A DNA stretch of 64,000 bases from Andrena cerasifolii. Lineage: Eukaryota; Arthropoda; Insecta; Hymenoptera; Andrenidae. The stretch is from positions 7,564,001 to 7,628,000 of the forward strand of contig NC_135126.1 of NCBI RefSeq assembly GCF_050908995.1. The letters run 5' to 3'. Made by a program: the position numbers and the translations under genes. This document shows positions 24,401-34,014 of the stretch, one piece after another (position 1 is the stretch's first letter; each line of letters starts with the position of its first letter). The notes beneath the pieces were generated by a model that did no database searches, had not been told where the DNA came from, and was given only the letters and a program-made list of their open reading frames with translations.

Positions 24401-26121
24401 GCTCGTTAGTTATCCCCGTTTGTATTTCGTAGCTGGCGGAGAATGAACGGAGAACAGCGGGCGCAGACCGCAGAACGTACAACAATACGAGAAACGGAGG
24501 CTAGGGGCAGGGCTGGGGGAGGGGGGGTCACAGAAAAAACCAAACAGACCCAAGGATCACGATTACCTCGTTGAATTTTTATTTCTTTCACCGTAACGGG
24601 TCGAAAATCAACCGAAACCGATATAAAAGCCGGAATAGAAAGGCAATTCAGTAATAAATTTAGGCAGGATTCGCGATACTGTCTCCCTTTCGTCTTGAAA
24701 GCGACCAGTTTCGGCAGATTGATAGGGAGCGAAGCGCGAGAAAACTTTGAAAAAAAAAAACTCGATCGAGCAACGCGATAGGAAAATCTAAAAGGCTCCA
24801 CCGAGAGCGAAGCGATAGTTGGCTTGGCACTGACAGATCTAACTATTTCATTGACGGAGACAGGCTGATGTGCCTCTCGACCACACAACTTGGTCGTTTC
24901 GTTTCTATATTGTACATTGTGCGTGTCGAATCGTTGAGCCGCCGTGCATGTACACATGTTCGCCTCGCCATGCGTATGTAGTGTTAAACGCACACGACGA
25001 GTGATATGCTTCGCTTACGCGATTACACTTACGAACCTTTACGCCCTACTCCTAACTTAGTGATATGATATCGTAAGAAACAAAGACACCATCATCATCA
25101 TTATCATCATCATCATCATCATCATCGTCATCATCATCATCATCATCATCCTCATCATCATCCTCACCATTATCATCACCATCATCATCATCATGATCAT
25201 CATCATCATCATCATCTTCATCATCATTATTGTCGTAGTCGTCGTCACCAACGGCACGAAAGATCAAGCGCAACCGACTTTAACTCGGTCCATGTAGCAG
25301 TCTATTTGTCTGACCTACCTACGCCGGTATCCGTCTGGTCCTCTGGTAGTACGGCCCTTGACAAGAGTTTCCTGTCGAAACGATGTATGTATACATACGT
25401 CCTCAGGTTTCTATATTCTATACTGGATACGCTCATTAAACGCGCAACGAACACGAGAAAGGCACGGACCAAGAAATATTTTGAAACACGCCGACTTTAT
25501 TTCGCTTCGTAGATAAATTTTCTTTCAGTAAAAAATATTTGTACGTATGTTTAGATACGTATGTTTTTACATGTGTGCACGATGTACGCAGGTAGACTGC
25601 GTCGGAAGATGGAACATCCGATTCGATTACGTGGGCCACTCTCTCGTTCGCAAACGTAGCATCTGTGTGACAATCGACTGGTGATCGACATCAAAATGAC
25701 TGTAAGACTTGAAAATCTCATTCTAACTGTCCTTCCCTCGTGGCTTCGTTTCTTTGTCGAGAAGGCCTCGATGAAATCCATGTAACATAACAAACAAGAG
25801 AAAGTGGAAGAGGAAAGGGTAGAGAGAAATGGACAGAAGATAAAGTGGTAGAAGTAGGAGGAGAAGGGTGAAAGAGAATCGGCAGAGAACAAACATAGGA
25901 GAGTAAATGAGTTCCCGAATGAATATCGCGTCGCGTGCGTGGAAAAAACTTTCTTGAAATATAAAAACGGGCACGCAACCGTTACATCTCTGCGATAGGA
26001 AAGTTTTAAGTAAACAGGTATCGCGAATTATGAAAAATCATTAACACTCGGTAATGTTTTCGATGGAAATTGTTTCGCACGGGGTTTGAGCACATAGGAG
26101 AATAAGAATCTATAAAAGATA
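21410..26121. other. Intergenic between the SLC41 paralogues
   Basis: This probably holds 5' UTR exons and the promoter of paralogue A and the 3' UTR of paralogue B. Scattered ORFs of 60-195 codons (for example minus 24406-24993 and minus 21669-21971) have no recognisable domain. A long (ATC)n microsatellite lies at 25089-25248 and a poly-pyrimidine ORF-shadow region at 25720-25980. Confidence 0.4.
25089..25248. repeat. (ATC/CAT)n trinucleotide microsatellite
   Basis: About 160 bp of CAT/ATC trinucleotides with scattered CCT, CGT and ATT interruptions. On the minus strand it reads as a poly-Asp run inside a 73-codon ORF; this is a translation of the repeat, not a gene. Confidence 0.92.
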
Positions 26122-28185
26122 TCAATCACCCACGTCTGAATCTCCATCGCCTATAGCATACAGTATATGGAACGCGATTCCTAAGAGTGCTGTTCCTAGT
26201 AGGTCGCCTGCTGCTGTCAAGTATGGTATCGCGGAACTATCTGGATCCATTCCTCGTGTCCACATCCAGACGACCATCAATTGAGCGATGTACAACAACA
26301 AAATCACCTAAATCATCAAACGAGAATACAAACGCGGCGTTTTAAATAGGTATTGAAAAGGTATTCTGTTATGTAACATTCTCGTTGCGGTACGATTAGC
26401 CGAATACCTGCAGTAAAGCGGCGGTCAAATAAACGATAATAAATATAGGAGTGAAAGAAGTGTGTCCGGCTTGGAGGTAACTGATGGTATAACCAAATAT
26501 TAGATGACCAGGTATCACCATTGTTAATAGAACTCTGGCAGTTCGTGCGTGTCCACCTATAAGTTGTTCATGCCGATTACCGATTTACCAGTATGGCCAG
26601 CTATCAGATATGCTTCAGAAAGTACAGTTTATATTGTATGTACAGTGTTTATCCTTGGTCGACTTACCTTTGTTAAAAAATGCATAGAATGGACTAAAAT
26701 GAACGATCGGTATTTCGTGTACACCGAATCGTCGATCTTTATGCAACGACGTTGATATTCGACTGGCTTGAACAGCGACCAAGTTACCACCAACACCATT
26801 TATTACTAACTGAAATACAGCTATGCCTTTGTAACTCGATATCGTATAGTCCAGTATCAGACCACCCACGCTGAAATCAAATCGAACCGACGCTTTTAGC
26901 CAATCAATGTTGCATAAAATAACTAATTCTTAACGACGAATGAGAAAAGGGGCAGGAACCTGCTAATTAACATTGCGCATATTACAGGTGCCCAGCCATA
27001 ATCCAATATTTCCTTGGTAAATGGATTTCTAGCCGCTACGTAGCCGCAGATCGGTGTAGCAAGAATATGGAATGCTATCAACGTGGGAGATATCCAGGGT
27101 GCATAATCTGAAGAAAATGTAACAATGTAACACGATACAGGGTCGGTAGACGATGCTCGTCGGAGAAGAATGTTCGGTCAGAATGGAGCTACTGTCGGTA
27201 TGTGCTTACTCTGCTTACCTATTGCTCTGTACAACAGAGAAGTGACCCCTGAAAGAAGCGCTAAAGTAGTTAAATCTCCAAGGGAAGCGGCAATAGGCGT
27301 GGCTACATTATCTGGATTGATGTTCATTCGTTTGGATAAAAGTATAACAGCCACCATTACCAAACCCAATAAAAAACTGGCTACAGACGCTGTAACTAAG
27401 GCACTGGCGCATAATAGGAGAGCGTGGTTAATGTTGAACTGTGCTTCTGGAATCCAGCCTAGCACGACAGCAGCCATGGAGGCCATTAAGCCTACCACCA
27501 TAGCTTGGCATTGAATCAACGCTAGATTTCCAACGATTAAGGTCCATTGCTGTTTCCTCGTATCCATATATCCAAGATTGGCGTGAGTCGAAAGTCGGGA
27601 AGCCAATGTCATTTCCAGGTTACCCTTTAAACCGAGCAGCGCTGGCACTAATATATACACTTCGGATACCACTCGATATACAGGCCAATGCTACAACAGG
27701 AAATTGCCCGGGGGAGGGAGTTGCATTCGGTAATAACGATTTTTTCTCTAATACTCTATGTTATTTCCATTGAACATGATGTTTGCGCGTACCTGTACAA
27801 GATCCAATAACAAACTGGCGGCCACCATACCGAAACCAGCTAACAGAAAAGGTATAAAGAGTTGTATGGATATGGACCATACATTCTCATCTTGGATTTG
27901 TTTATATTGATCACTTCGTGTAATTGATTTGTTGGTAGCATTGATGGAACTTTGACAAATTACGGGCGATGGTATGAGTCGCCGCGCGTGTTCTTCGTCG
28001 CTCTCCGTTTCTTCGTCAGATTTCATTTCCGATTCTATAATGGTATCGGCAATACTAGACCCGAGAGATTCATCGCTGCCTAATTTGACCATTTCAGCAG
28101 TGGAAAATTTATTTTCTACTTTCCTTTGCCGAACTTTCGTTAGGTTGGTTGAGCACACTCTTGTTCTTATATTAGCATTGCTCAT
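26122..28185 (-). CDS. Slc41: SLC41/MgtE-like magnesium transporter, paralogue B (SLC41A1-like)
   Basis: Second SLC41 Mg2+ transporter. Exons (minus): 28185-27793, 27690-27219, 27107-26960, 26870-26668, 26556-26408 and 26307-26122, 516 residues, close to the usual SLC41A1 length. Signatures: LFIPFLLAGFGMVAAS, LLGLKGNLEMTLASRLST, PDNVATPIAASLGDL, NGVGGNLVAVQASRIST, PDSSAIPYLTAAGDLLGTA, and the family C-terminus GDGDSDVGD. The exons corresponding to 2 and 3 of paralogue A are fused here, while introns after YRAIG and after TAALLQ are absent from A. The start at 28185 (MSNANIRT) has a good purine context; an in-frame Met at 28401 would add 72 residues. The donor after exon 3 is GTTCCT, weak but in phase with the equivalent boundary in A. 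Confidence 0.92.
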
Positions 28186-28457
28186 TTTCGCCAAACCACT
28201 TTCCGATAAACACCACCGACTGCGACGGACTGTAAACAAACAGAGTGTGACCCTTCCCCCGTATCTCGATAACAACCCCAATTCGTATTTTATTGCAACA
28301 ACTTGAACGCGATTGTTGCCCGATTTTTGTACATCGAGCACCTGGAGCACTCCTATCGTCGAGCGCTGTTCGTAAATCTTCATCACTCTCGACGATCGCA
28401 CCCCCCTTCAATCTTCATCGTGTGTAGGTACATACATACATTAGTTAGACTAAGAAA

Positions 28458-28499
28458 GTTGGATTAGGTATGTACAGTGTGCACTATACCTAATCCAAC
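28458..28499. repeat. Perfect 14-bp inverted repeat (short hairpin)
   Basis: GTTGGATTAGGTAT at 28458-28471 is repeated inverted as ATACCTAATCCAAC at 28486-28499 around a 14-base spacer that is itself partly palindromic (AGTGTGCACT). It lies about 270 bp upstream of the paralogue B start codon. Confidence 0.85.
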
Positions 28500-31068
28500 G
28501 ATACATTGAAAAACATGCTTCCTGCTCGCAACTTCTACATTCAATTTATTTCTAACTTGTAAAAATGTAAAAAGAACATTTGATTCTATGCCAAGTTTGA
28601 CGGGTGGTGCGAGATTAGCCGCGCACCGGCTCCCTCTTAACGATCGATGTCGATCTCGATTCCAATTCCGATTTCGATATCTTCGATCACGACCATTCGC
28701 GTTCAAAGTAGATACTTAAATTCCAAAATGTTCTCTTACGCTGTGATTTTCGTAAACGATCCTTATAATTGTAAACGATTAAGTATTATCGCGGGCCCAC
28801 CAGTCTAGCAGATTAAAATGATGAAGGATATAGTATATGCGGTACATATCTACATACATATGTACGTACGTCGGTACGTTGCATCGCGAAATCAACAACA
28901 CGATTTCAATAGACAGGTAAATTCAGTTGGACAAATATAGGTCGTACGAAAGAATAGAATTGTTAGATGGCATCCTTAGTTGTTGAGTAAACTGAAACGA
29001 ATAAAGCATTTCCATCTGTGGCAGAATGTATGTAGTGTTCTACAGAAGGCTAGGTACAATGTACATACATATGTATGTATTTGGATCGATTGCACGCGAC
29101 GATCGAAGGGAGTTGATCAATTACACGAATTAAGATTTAATGTCACGTGCTCTATTTGCCCGATTACGGGGAAAGACAATAACAAATAAGATGTTTCGAA
29201 GGGAATTCTGCCGAGGCAAGGACGTTGCAGGTTAAAACGGCCCGTGTTTATAATCGAGAAACTCGATCGCTTCGTAATTACGTGATATAATGTTTCTTTT
29301 TCAACGTACAACATTTGACATGGACGAAGTAATTGTTCTACCAATTAATATAATGTTTCACGAAGAAATTTTCCGCTGTAGCACGAGAATATACCGTATC
29401 GCCAGACCGAGAGGCGCGGCGATGTGTCCGGCTGCGGACAACCTAACCTCGAAACTGCACTTGGAAATGTCGGAGATGTCGGAAATGTGACAAATGTCTC
29501 CCTCCGCCTTCTTTTGTTCATCTTTCAGCCACGTGAAGGCGTTTCCAATCACCAGAGTAAAATTATCAGTTAGTAAATTAGAATAGGGTAGGTAGGTAAT
29601 GTAGGTATGCAAAACAAGTGGTAAAATAATCGCGATCATTCGACTTGCAATTAGTGTTTCTATTGTTTTCGAATTAGGAAAACGGTGTATGCATGTATGT
29701 ACATACTTATGTGTACTTGTGTAAAATGAGAATCGATACGGATCGAAAGCGTTCGATATCTGTAATCATAATCGAAGTTGCTGGTATTGGTTAGGAACAT
29801 GAGAAATATGTACTATGAAAATATAGACAGCATATGGGATATAGGGAGTGATTCGTTCGGGCGAACGAATTCGGTAATCATCGTTAGGTCTAAACGCTGG
29901 AATGCATGAAGAAATGGTTACACGTCATAGCATCGTTGCCCAAAATGCAGTCCCCAATTCCCGACCATGATGCAGAGACGCCGGACGCGGCAGAGTAAGG
30001 TAACTTAATATATGTTAGTATAAATAATGCGATCGCTTCCCGCGTAAACCAGTCTTGGTCGTCCGTTTAGCGTCGCGCATCGCACGGTTTCCTTGACGAC
30101 ACAGGCACGATGCGCGAATGAACAGTTGGAAAGGGAAGCAAACGCGTGCGGGGCCCCTGCACCGGGCAGTGCTGCATTACAGTCAGTTGCAGTTGGATGC
30201 TGTTGGTTGCAGTCAGGTTTGCCAGAAAACCGCCTGATATGACGTAGTGGTACCAGAGGGGGAATCCTCGCGTGGTGTGCAGTGTGCATAAGTCGTACAT
30301 ATTAGTATCCATGCGAGGATTCGCCCGCTACTACTCCCTGCTTACTACTACGTCATATTAGGCGACTTTCTGTCCAGCCTGGTTACGGTACATATGTACA
30401 CATACGCGAGAGTAATCGAAAAGGGGAGTTGGTTTACGGTATTTAAAAAAGATCCACTAGGATAGCACTTGACTCGTAGCGGACAGTGTCGGTGAGACGG
30501 TGGAGTTTAATCGGTTTAAATGAATTGTAGTTGCTAAGAGGAAGGGACGCGTAGGCACCCGAGGCGCGCATCTTGAAATACCTGTGTCTGGGCAATGGGC
30601 ATTGTGCCCAGCAGTCAGCACGAACGAGCTCTGATCTCGACAATAGGCTCTGAGGTTTTCAGGGATACTGGTGTGCATCGCGCTCCTGTGCCTACTTAGT
30701 GCCTACTCGTCGCATTTCGCCCTTTTACATTCCGCGGCGTCGCATCGTCTGGAAGACAAATTTCCACCAATACTGTTTTCCGGCTTTTTAACTAAAATTC
30801 GCTTACGCGAGAAACGCGGAAATTAATATTTCTTAAATATTTCTGTTCTATCGGCATCCACAGTAACTGCCGTGGTGCAGTAAGGTAAGTTTCTCGGAAG
30901 CTTTGGTTTCGTGCATCTCGAGTATCGGATACAACTTGTTTCAAATTTGCACGTACAAAAGCTACAGTAAGTACCTTATCTATTATATAAAGTGCACGCA
31001 TGATCGTTGGTTATTTTTACATTCGTACGATTTAGATACCTATTGGAGCTTTCGCAGCGCAAGAAACC
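28500..31068. other. Intergenic between SLC41 paralogue B and the MYND gene
   Basis: TACATACATATGTATG motifs occur near 28845-28880, 29055-29080 and 29690-29710. GGAGATGTCGGAAATGT duplications lie near 29463-29490. A large imperfect hairpin spans 30211-30383 (separate entry). No gene supported. The right end probably contains the promoter of the MYND gene. Confidence 0.4.
30211..30383. repeat. Large imperfect hairpin (about 70-bp arms)
   Basis: The left arm 30211-30280 (CGCCTGATATGACGTAGTGG, GGAATCCTCGCGTGG) is matched inverted by the right arm 30311-30383 (CCATGCGAGGATTCGCC, ACTACGTCATATTAGGCG, TTTCTGTCCAGCCTGG). The arms pair along most of their length with small bulges, around a loop of about 30 bases. 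It could be a palindromic mobile element or a hairpin-RNA locus. Confidence 0.75.
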
Positions 31069-32706
31069 ATGGGACGTAAAAACTCTCGAAGCAGAAAGGC
31101 CAGTTTACGGATAAAGTCAATGAAGGATGAACGCGGCCACGAAGCTTTAACGTTCTCCGATGAAAGAAGGGAGGTCACTGAGAATATTAAATTAATTGAC
31201 AAGGACAAGGGGGTTGACGGCAACGAGTACGCGCACGATCAGTCTCAGAGGCAAGAAATTTCGATTCCGCAATTTCGAGAGACAGACGTGATCGGTGTTG
31301 AGCCTCGGCTGATCTATCCTTTGGTTCGAGCATCCTTAGCAAAAGATTCATCAGTCGAGGAGGAGGAGGAGGAGGAGGAGGAGGAGGATGAGGAAAGTAT
31401 TGAATTGAATGTTAAACCGCGGTTCGTGTTCGTGTCGAGCTTATGCGCCGTTTGTTTGAAAAAATCTCAAGTGTTTTGCGAACGTTGCCAAATGGTCTCT
31501 TATTGCTCGGAGGACCATCGGTCCCACGGATTGTTGGAACATGGCGATATATGCGATGGCTTGAGGGAGATTCGTCGGTCCATTGCAACGTCGCTCTCCG
31601 ACGAATCGATCGAGCGTCTGGACGCGGAACAGTACCGTGTCTACAGGCTACGGTTGCTGGGGATTCTCGAGTCGAAGATCGACAGACCGTTGAGGTTTTG
31701 GGAAAGAGAGATCGTACTGTACCCTCGTGTTTGCCGAATTTGTCGTCGTTACCGCGAGCACCCGACCTGTTGCGCGTACTGCGCGATGGAATATTTCTGC
31801 GAGGATCACGGCGAACAGCACCAGAGGTGGTGTAGAGAATTTCGAGTGCTACGGAGATGTCTGTTCCTACAGTACAGACACGGCTGCGTATACCCAACAA
31901 TTCCGAACGTCCGTCGAGAGATATGTGTCGCTTCACCGGACGTCGATTTCGATCGACTGATGCATCGAATTTACCAAAACTCCCCGTATTACCGCGAAAT
32001 GGATTGCTATACGTACTCCATCCTGTCTCATCAATCCACCATCCCTTTAACAGTCCTTTATTCCATGCAGACCTGCTGCTCCGAGTGGTCAAGCAAAACC
32101 GATTGGACCATACACGTTCTCGGAGCGGAATTCCAATTCGAGGGGATAAACTTGGCCGTTTGGGAGAAACTGTTCCTTCATTTCCTGCCGAACCTGAAGC
32201 GGCTCCGTTTGCTGCTAGTCGGCCCGGAGTTACGGTTACCGAGTAACGTGCCAACGAGGCTCTTGTCGAAAGTTAAACTGTGCTCTGGCTGCAAATCTGC
32301 CGGCAGGACGGTTGACGTTCTCTTTCGACCCGAGAGACTTTATCACGAGCTCGTTCGGGACGAGCCGGGGCCGGGACGTGTCGCCGAGCCAGACCTCATT
32401 TGTCTCTTCAATCCTGGCCTCTACCGTAAAACTGGGTTCGCGGGGAAAGACACTTGGCTGGATACGATACGAGAGTTTGCTAGAGTATCGATTCCGGTCG
32501 TCGTTACCTCCTACACCAAGGAGGAAATATTTTGGGAAATAACTCGGATAAATTCCCTGATCCAGGTGAATGTTCTCTTGGAACCACGGCGAAATCCGTT
32601 TGCCTCGATTAAACCGGATCGAAACTTTGTCACCGACCATACGAACCCCCTTATTTATAAAAATTATTACATCACCATTGTCCAAGCGAAGCCGACTTTA
32701 CCGTAA
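31069..32706 (+). CDS. MYND-type zinc finger protein with MSS51-like C-terminal region
   Basis: Single-exon coding region, 545 residues, starting ACCATGG (strong context). A poly-Glu tract lies near residue 100. The first MYND-like finger (CAVCLKKSQVFCERC, VSYCSEDHRSHG, HGDIC) lies at about residues 125-162; His replaces the sixth Cys of the canonical pattern. A second, degenerate finger follows at about 223-262 (CRICRRYREHPTCCAYC, YFCEDHGEQHQRWC). The C-terminal half resembles the MSS51/ZMYND15-type domain: IHVLGAEFQFEG then WEKLFLHFLPNLKRLRLLLVGPEL, then a segment ending at VVVTSYTKEEI. The biochemical role is not known from the sequence; MYND fingers bind proline-rich peptides, and yeast MSS51 acts in mitochondrial COX1 translation. 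AATAAA at 32897-32902 is a likely poly(A) signal 190 bp after the stop. Confidence 0.85.
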   Translation: MGRKNSRSRKASLRIKSMKDERGHEALTFSDERREVTENIKLIDKDKGVDGNEYAHDQSQRQEISIPQFRETDVIGVEPRLIYPLVRASLAKDSSVEEEEEEEEEEDEESIELNVKPRFVFVSSLCAVCLKKSQVFCERCQMVSYCSEDHRSHGLLEHGDICDGLREIRRSIATSLSDESIERLDAEQYRVYRLRLLGILESKIDRPLRFWEREIVLYPRVCRICRRYREHPTCCAYCAMEYFCEDHGEQHQRWCREFRVLRRCLFLQYRHGCVYPTIPNVRREICVASPDVDFDRLMHRIYQNSPYYREMDCYTYSILSHQSTIPLTVLYSMQTCCSEWSSKTDWTIHVLGAEFQFEGINLAVWEKLFLHFLPNLKRLRLLLVGPELRLPSNVPTRLLSKVKLCSGCKSAGRTVDVLFRPERLYHELVRDEPGPGRVAEPDLICLFNPGLYRKTGFAGKDTWLDTIREFARVSIPVVVTSYTKEEIFWEITRINSLIQVNVLLEPRRNPFASIKPDRNFVTDHTNPLIYKNYYITIVQAKPTLP

Positions 32707-32896
32707 TTCTTTCATATGTGTGTGAATACGGATAACTATATGTATTCACTATTTCTTCACTGTTTCTTCACTTACGTCACTTATGGTTTCCGATAGACAC
32801 GTCGCTCCGTCTTATAAATTTGCTCCTTTCGTTGCTTGTCGTTTGTTATAGACATACCCGCTATAATTATAGAATGCTGCGAGTTTCTTACTGGAA

Positions 32897-32902
32897 AATA
32901 AA
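32897..32902 (+). terminator. Candidate polyadenylation signal AATAAA
   Basis: This is the canonical hexamer 190 bases downstream of the MYND gene stop codon on the same strand. Confidence 0.5.
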
Positions 32903-33708
32903 ATTCCGTCAAAGTTCCCTATTATGCTTGGACCCCGAATGCGTTTTCAGATAAAGGCACATGTGTGATGCGATATTGTATAATGATAGACGTGTATGCA
33001 CTGAACTCGAAATAGATGGGCAGTACCTGCTGTAATAGATCTGCGGTATGTGTATGTATATGTACGTTCTACATTTACAGTCTACTCATTAGACACGATA
33101 CATACGTACATAACACACCAGGAAATTTGCCAGTTCACTGAAATATCTTGCTCGAGAATTCATTACAGTTATCGCATACTTCGCAAGTCGATGCGATTTA
33201 CCGACCGTCAAATTTGCCCCGTTTAACGCGCAACTCGGTTTTCAAGCGAACGGATTACCAACAAAGTGTAACGTGAGAAATGAAAGTTTATTAACTGAGC
33301 GATCTTGTCGGAGCTTCTTTGGCATCTTTGTCTGTACATACAGTTGTTCGTTTCTGTACTATACATGTAACCCCGTGCGGAACAGATAGCCACACGTGCG
33401 TAGGTATGCGCAGCGCGCACGCACATACACAGATACGTACAGTATACGTATGCACGTGCGTGCAATTATAAATATGCAACAAAACAAATCTAACAGCGAT
33501 CTAATTGTAAAATGAATCGCGTACATTATTTACAGCGGAACGTTTTAACATCGTACCATCGCACCGTATCGGTGTCTCCTGTTTTCAGACCGTTGAATAT
33601 TTCTTTACGAAGTCTCGGATGAAGGGGGAGTTTGTTTTATGAAAGGGTTGGATGATGAGGAAAAATGATGAACAACAAAGGTGAGAAAGGAGTCGGCGCG
33701 AAACGTCG
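32903..33708. other. Intergenic
   Basis: TACGTACA/ACGTGCGT microsatellite-like runs lie near 33050-33110 and 33400-33470. No supported gene. Confidence 0.4.
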
Positions 33709-33712
33709 TTAA

Positions 33713-33906
33713 CCCTTTCGGTGCTGGGAGTATTTCGAAACCGATGAACTGGTGGCCAGAATATAAGCTAAAGGTATTCCGGTACCAATTCACTTCGCAT
33801 ACATACATACTGCTTAGGTGCATATATTGTAGCAGCTTGAGCAAGCACGTGGTTCACTTATGTATGTATGTGCTAAACATAGCATCGAATCATGGCACCG
33901 AAAGGG
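33713..33906. mobile_element. piggyBac-like MITE, TTAA-flanked
   Basis: The element is flanked by TTAA on both sides (33709-33712 and 33907-33910) and has the terminal inverted repeat CCCTTTCGGTGC / GCACCGAAAGGG. TTAA target duplication with CCC...GGG ends is characteristic of piggyBac superfamily insertions. It is 194 bp and non-coding. It lies about 105 bp downstream of the ALP stop codon, so probably in that gene's 3' UTR. Confidence 0.85.
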
Positions 33907-34014
33907 TTAAAAAGGAGGAATGAAAAGGAAGAAAGGCGAAAGTACGGCGAAAGACTGTTGGATATCGTATCGCGGGAGCATGCAATTCCGTTGTCGACAT
34001 ATTGCGATGTGCGA

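Noticed and set aside
24406..24993. 195-codon minus-strand ORF between the SLC41 paralogues
   Set aside because: No domain, mixed low-complexity composition and no splice context. It could be 5' UTR of paralogue A, but there is no positive evidence for coding.
25052..25273. 73-codon poly-Asp ORF on the minus strand
   Set aside because: It is a direct translation of an (ATC)n microsatellite, with no flanking conserved sequence.
28595..28650. Possible tRNA-like fold
   Set aside because: No consistent acceptor, D and T arms or T-loop GTTCRA consensus could be assembled here or elsewhere in the window.
31412..32254. 280-codon minus-strand ORF
   Set aside because: It is antisense to the MYND gene, whose plus-strand frame has the fingers and the conserved C-terminal half.
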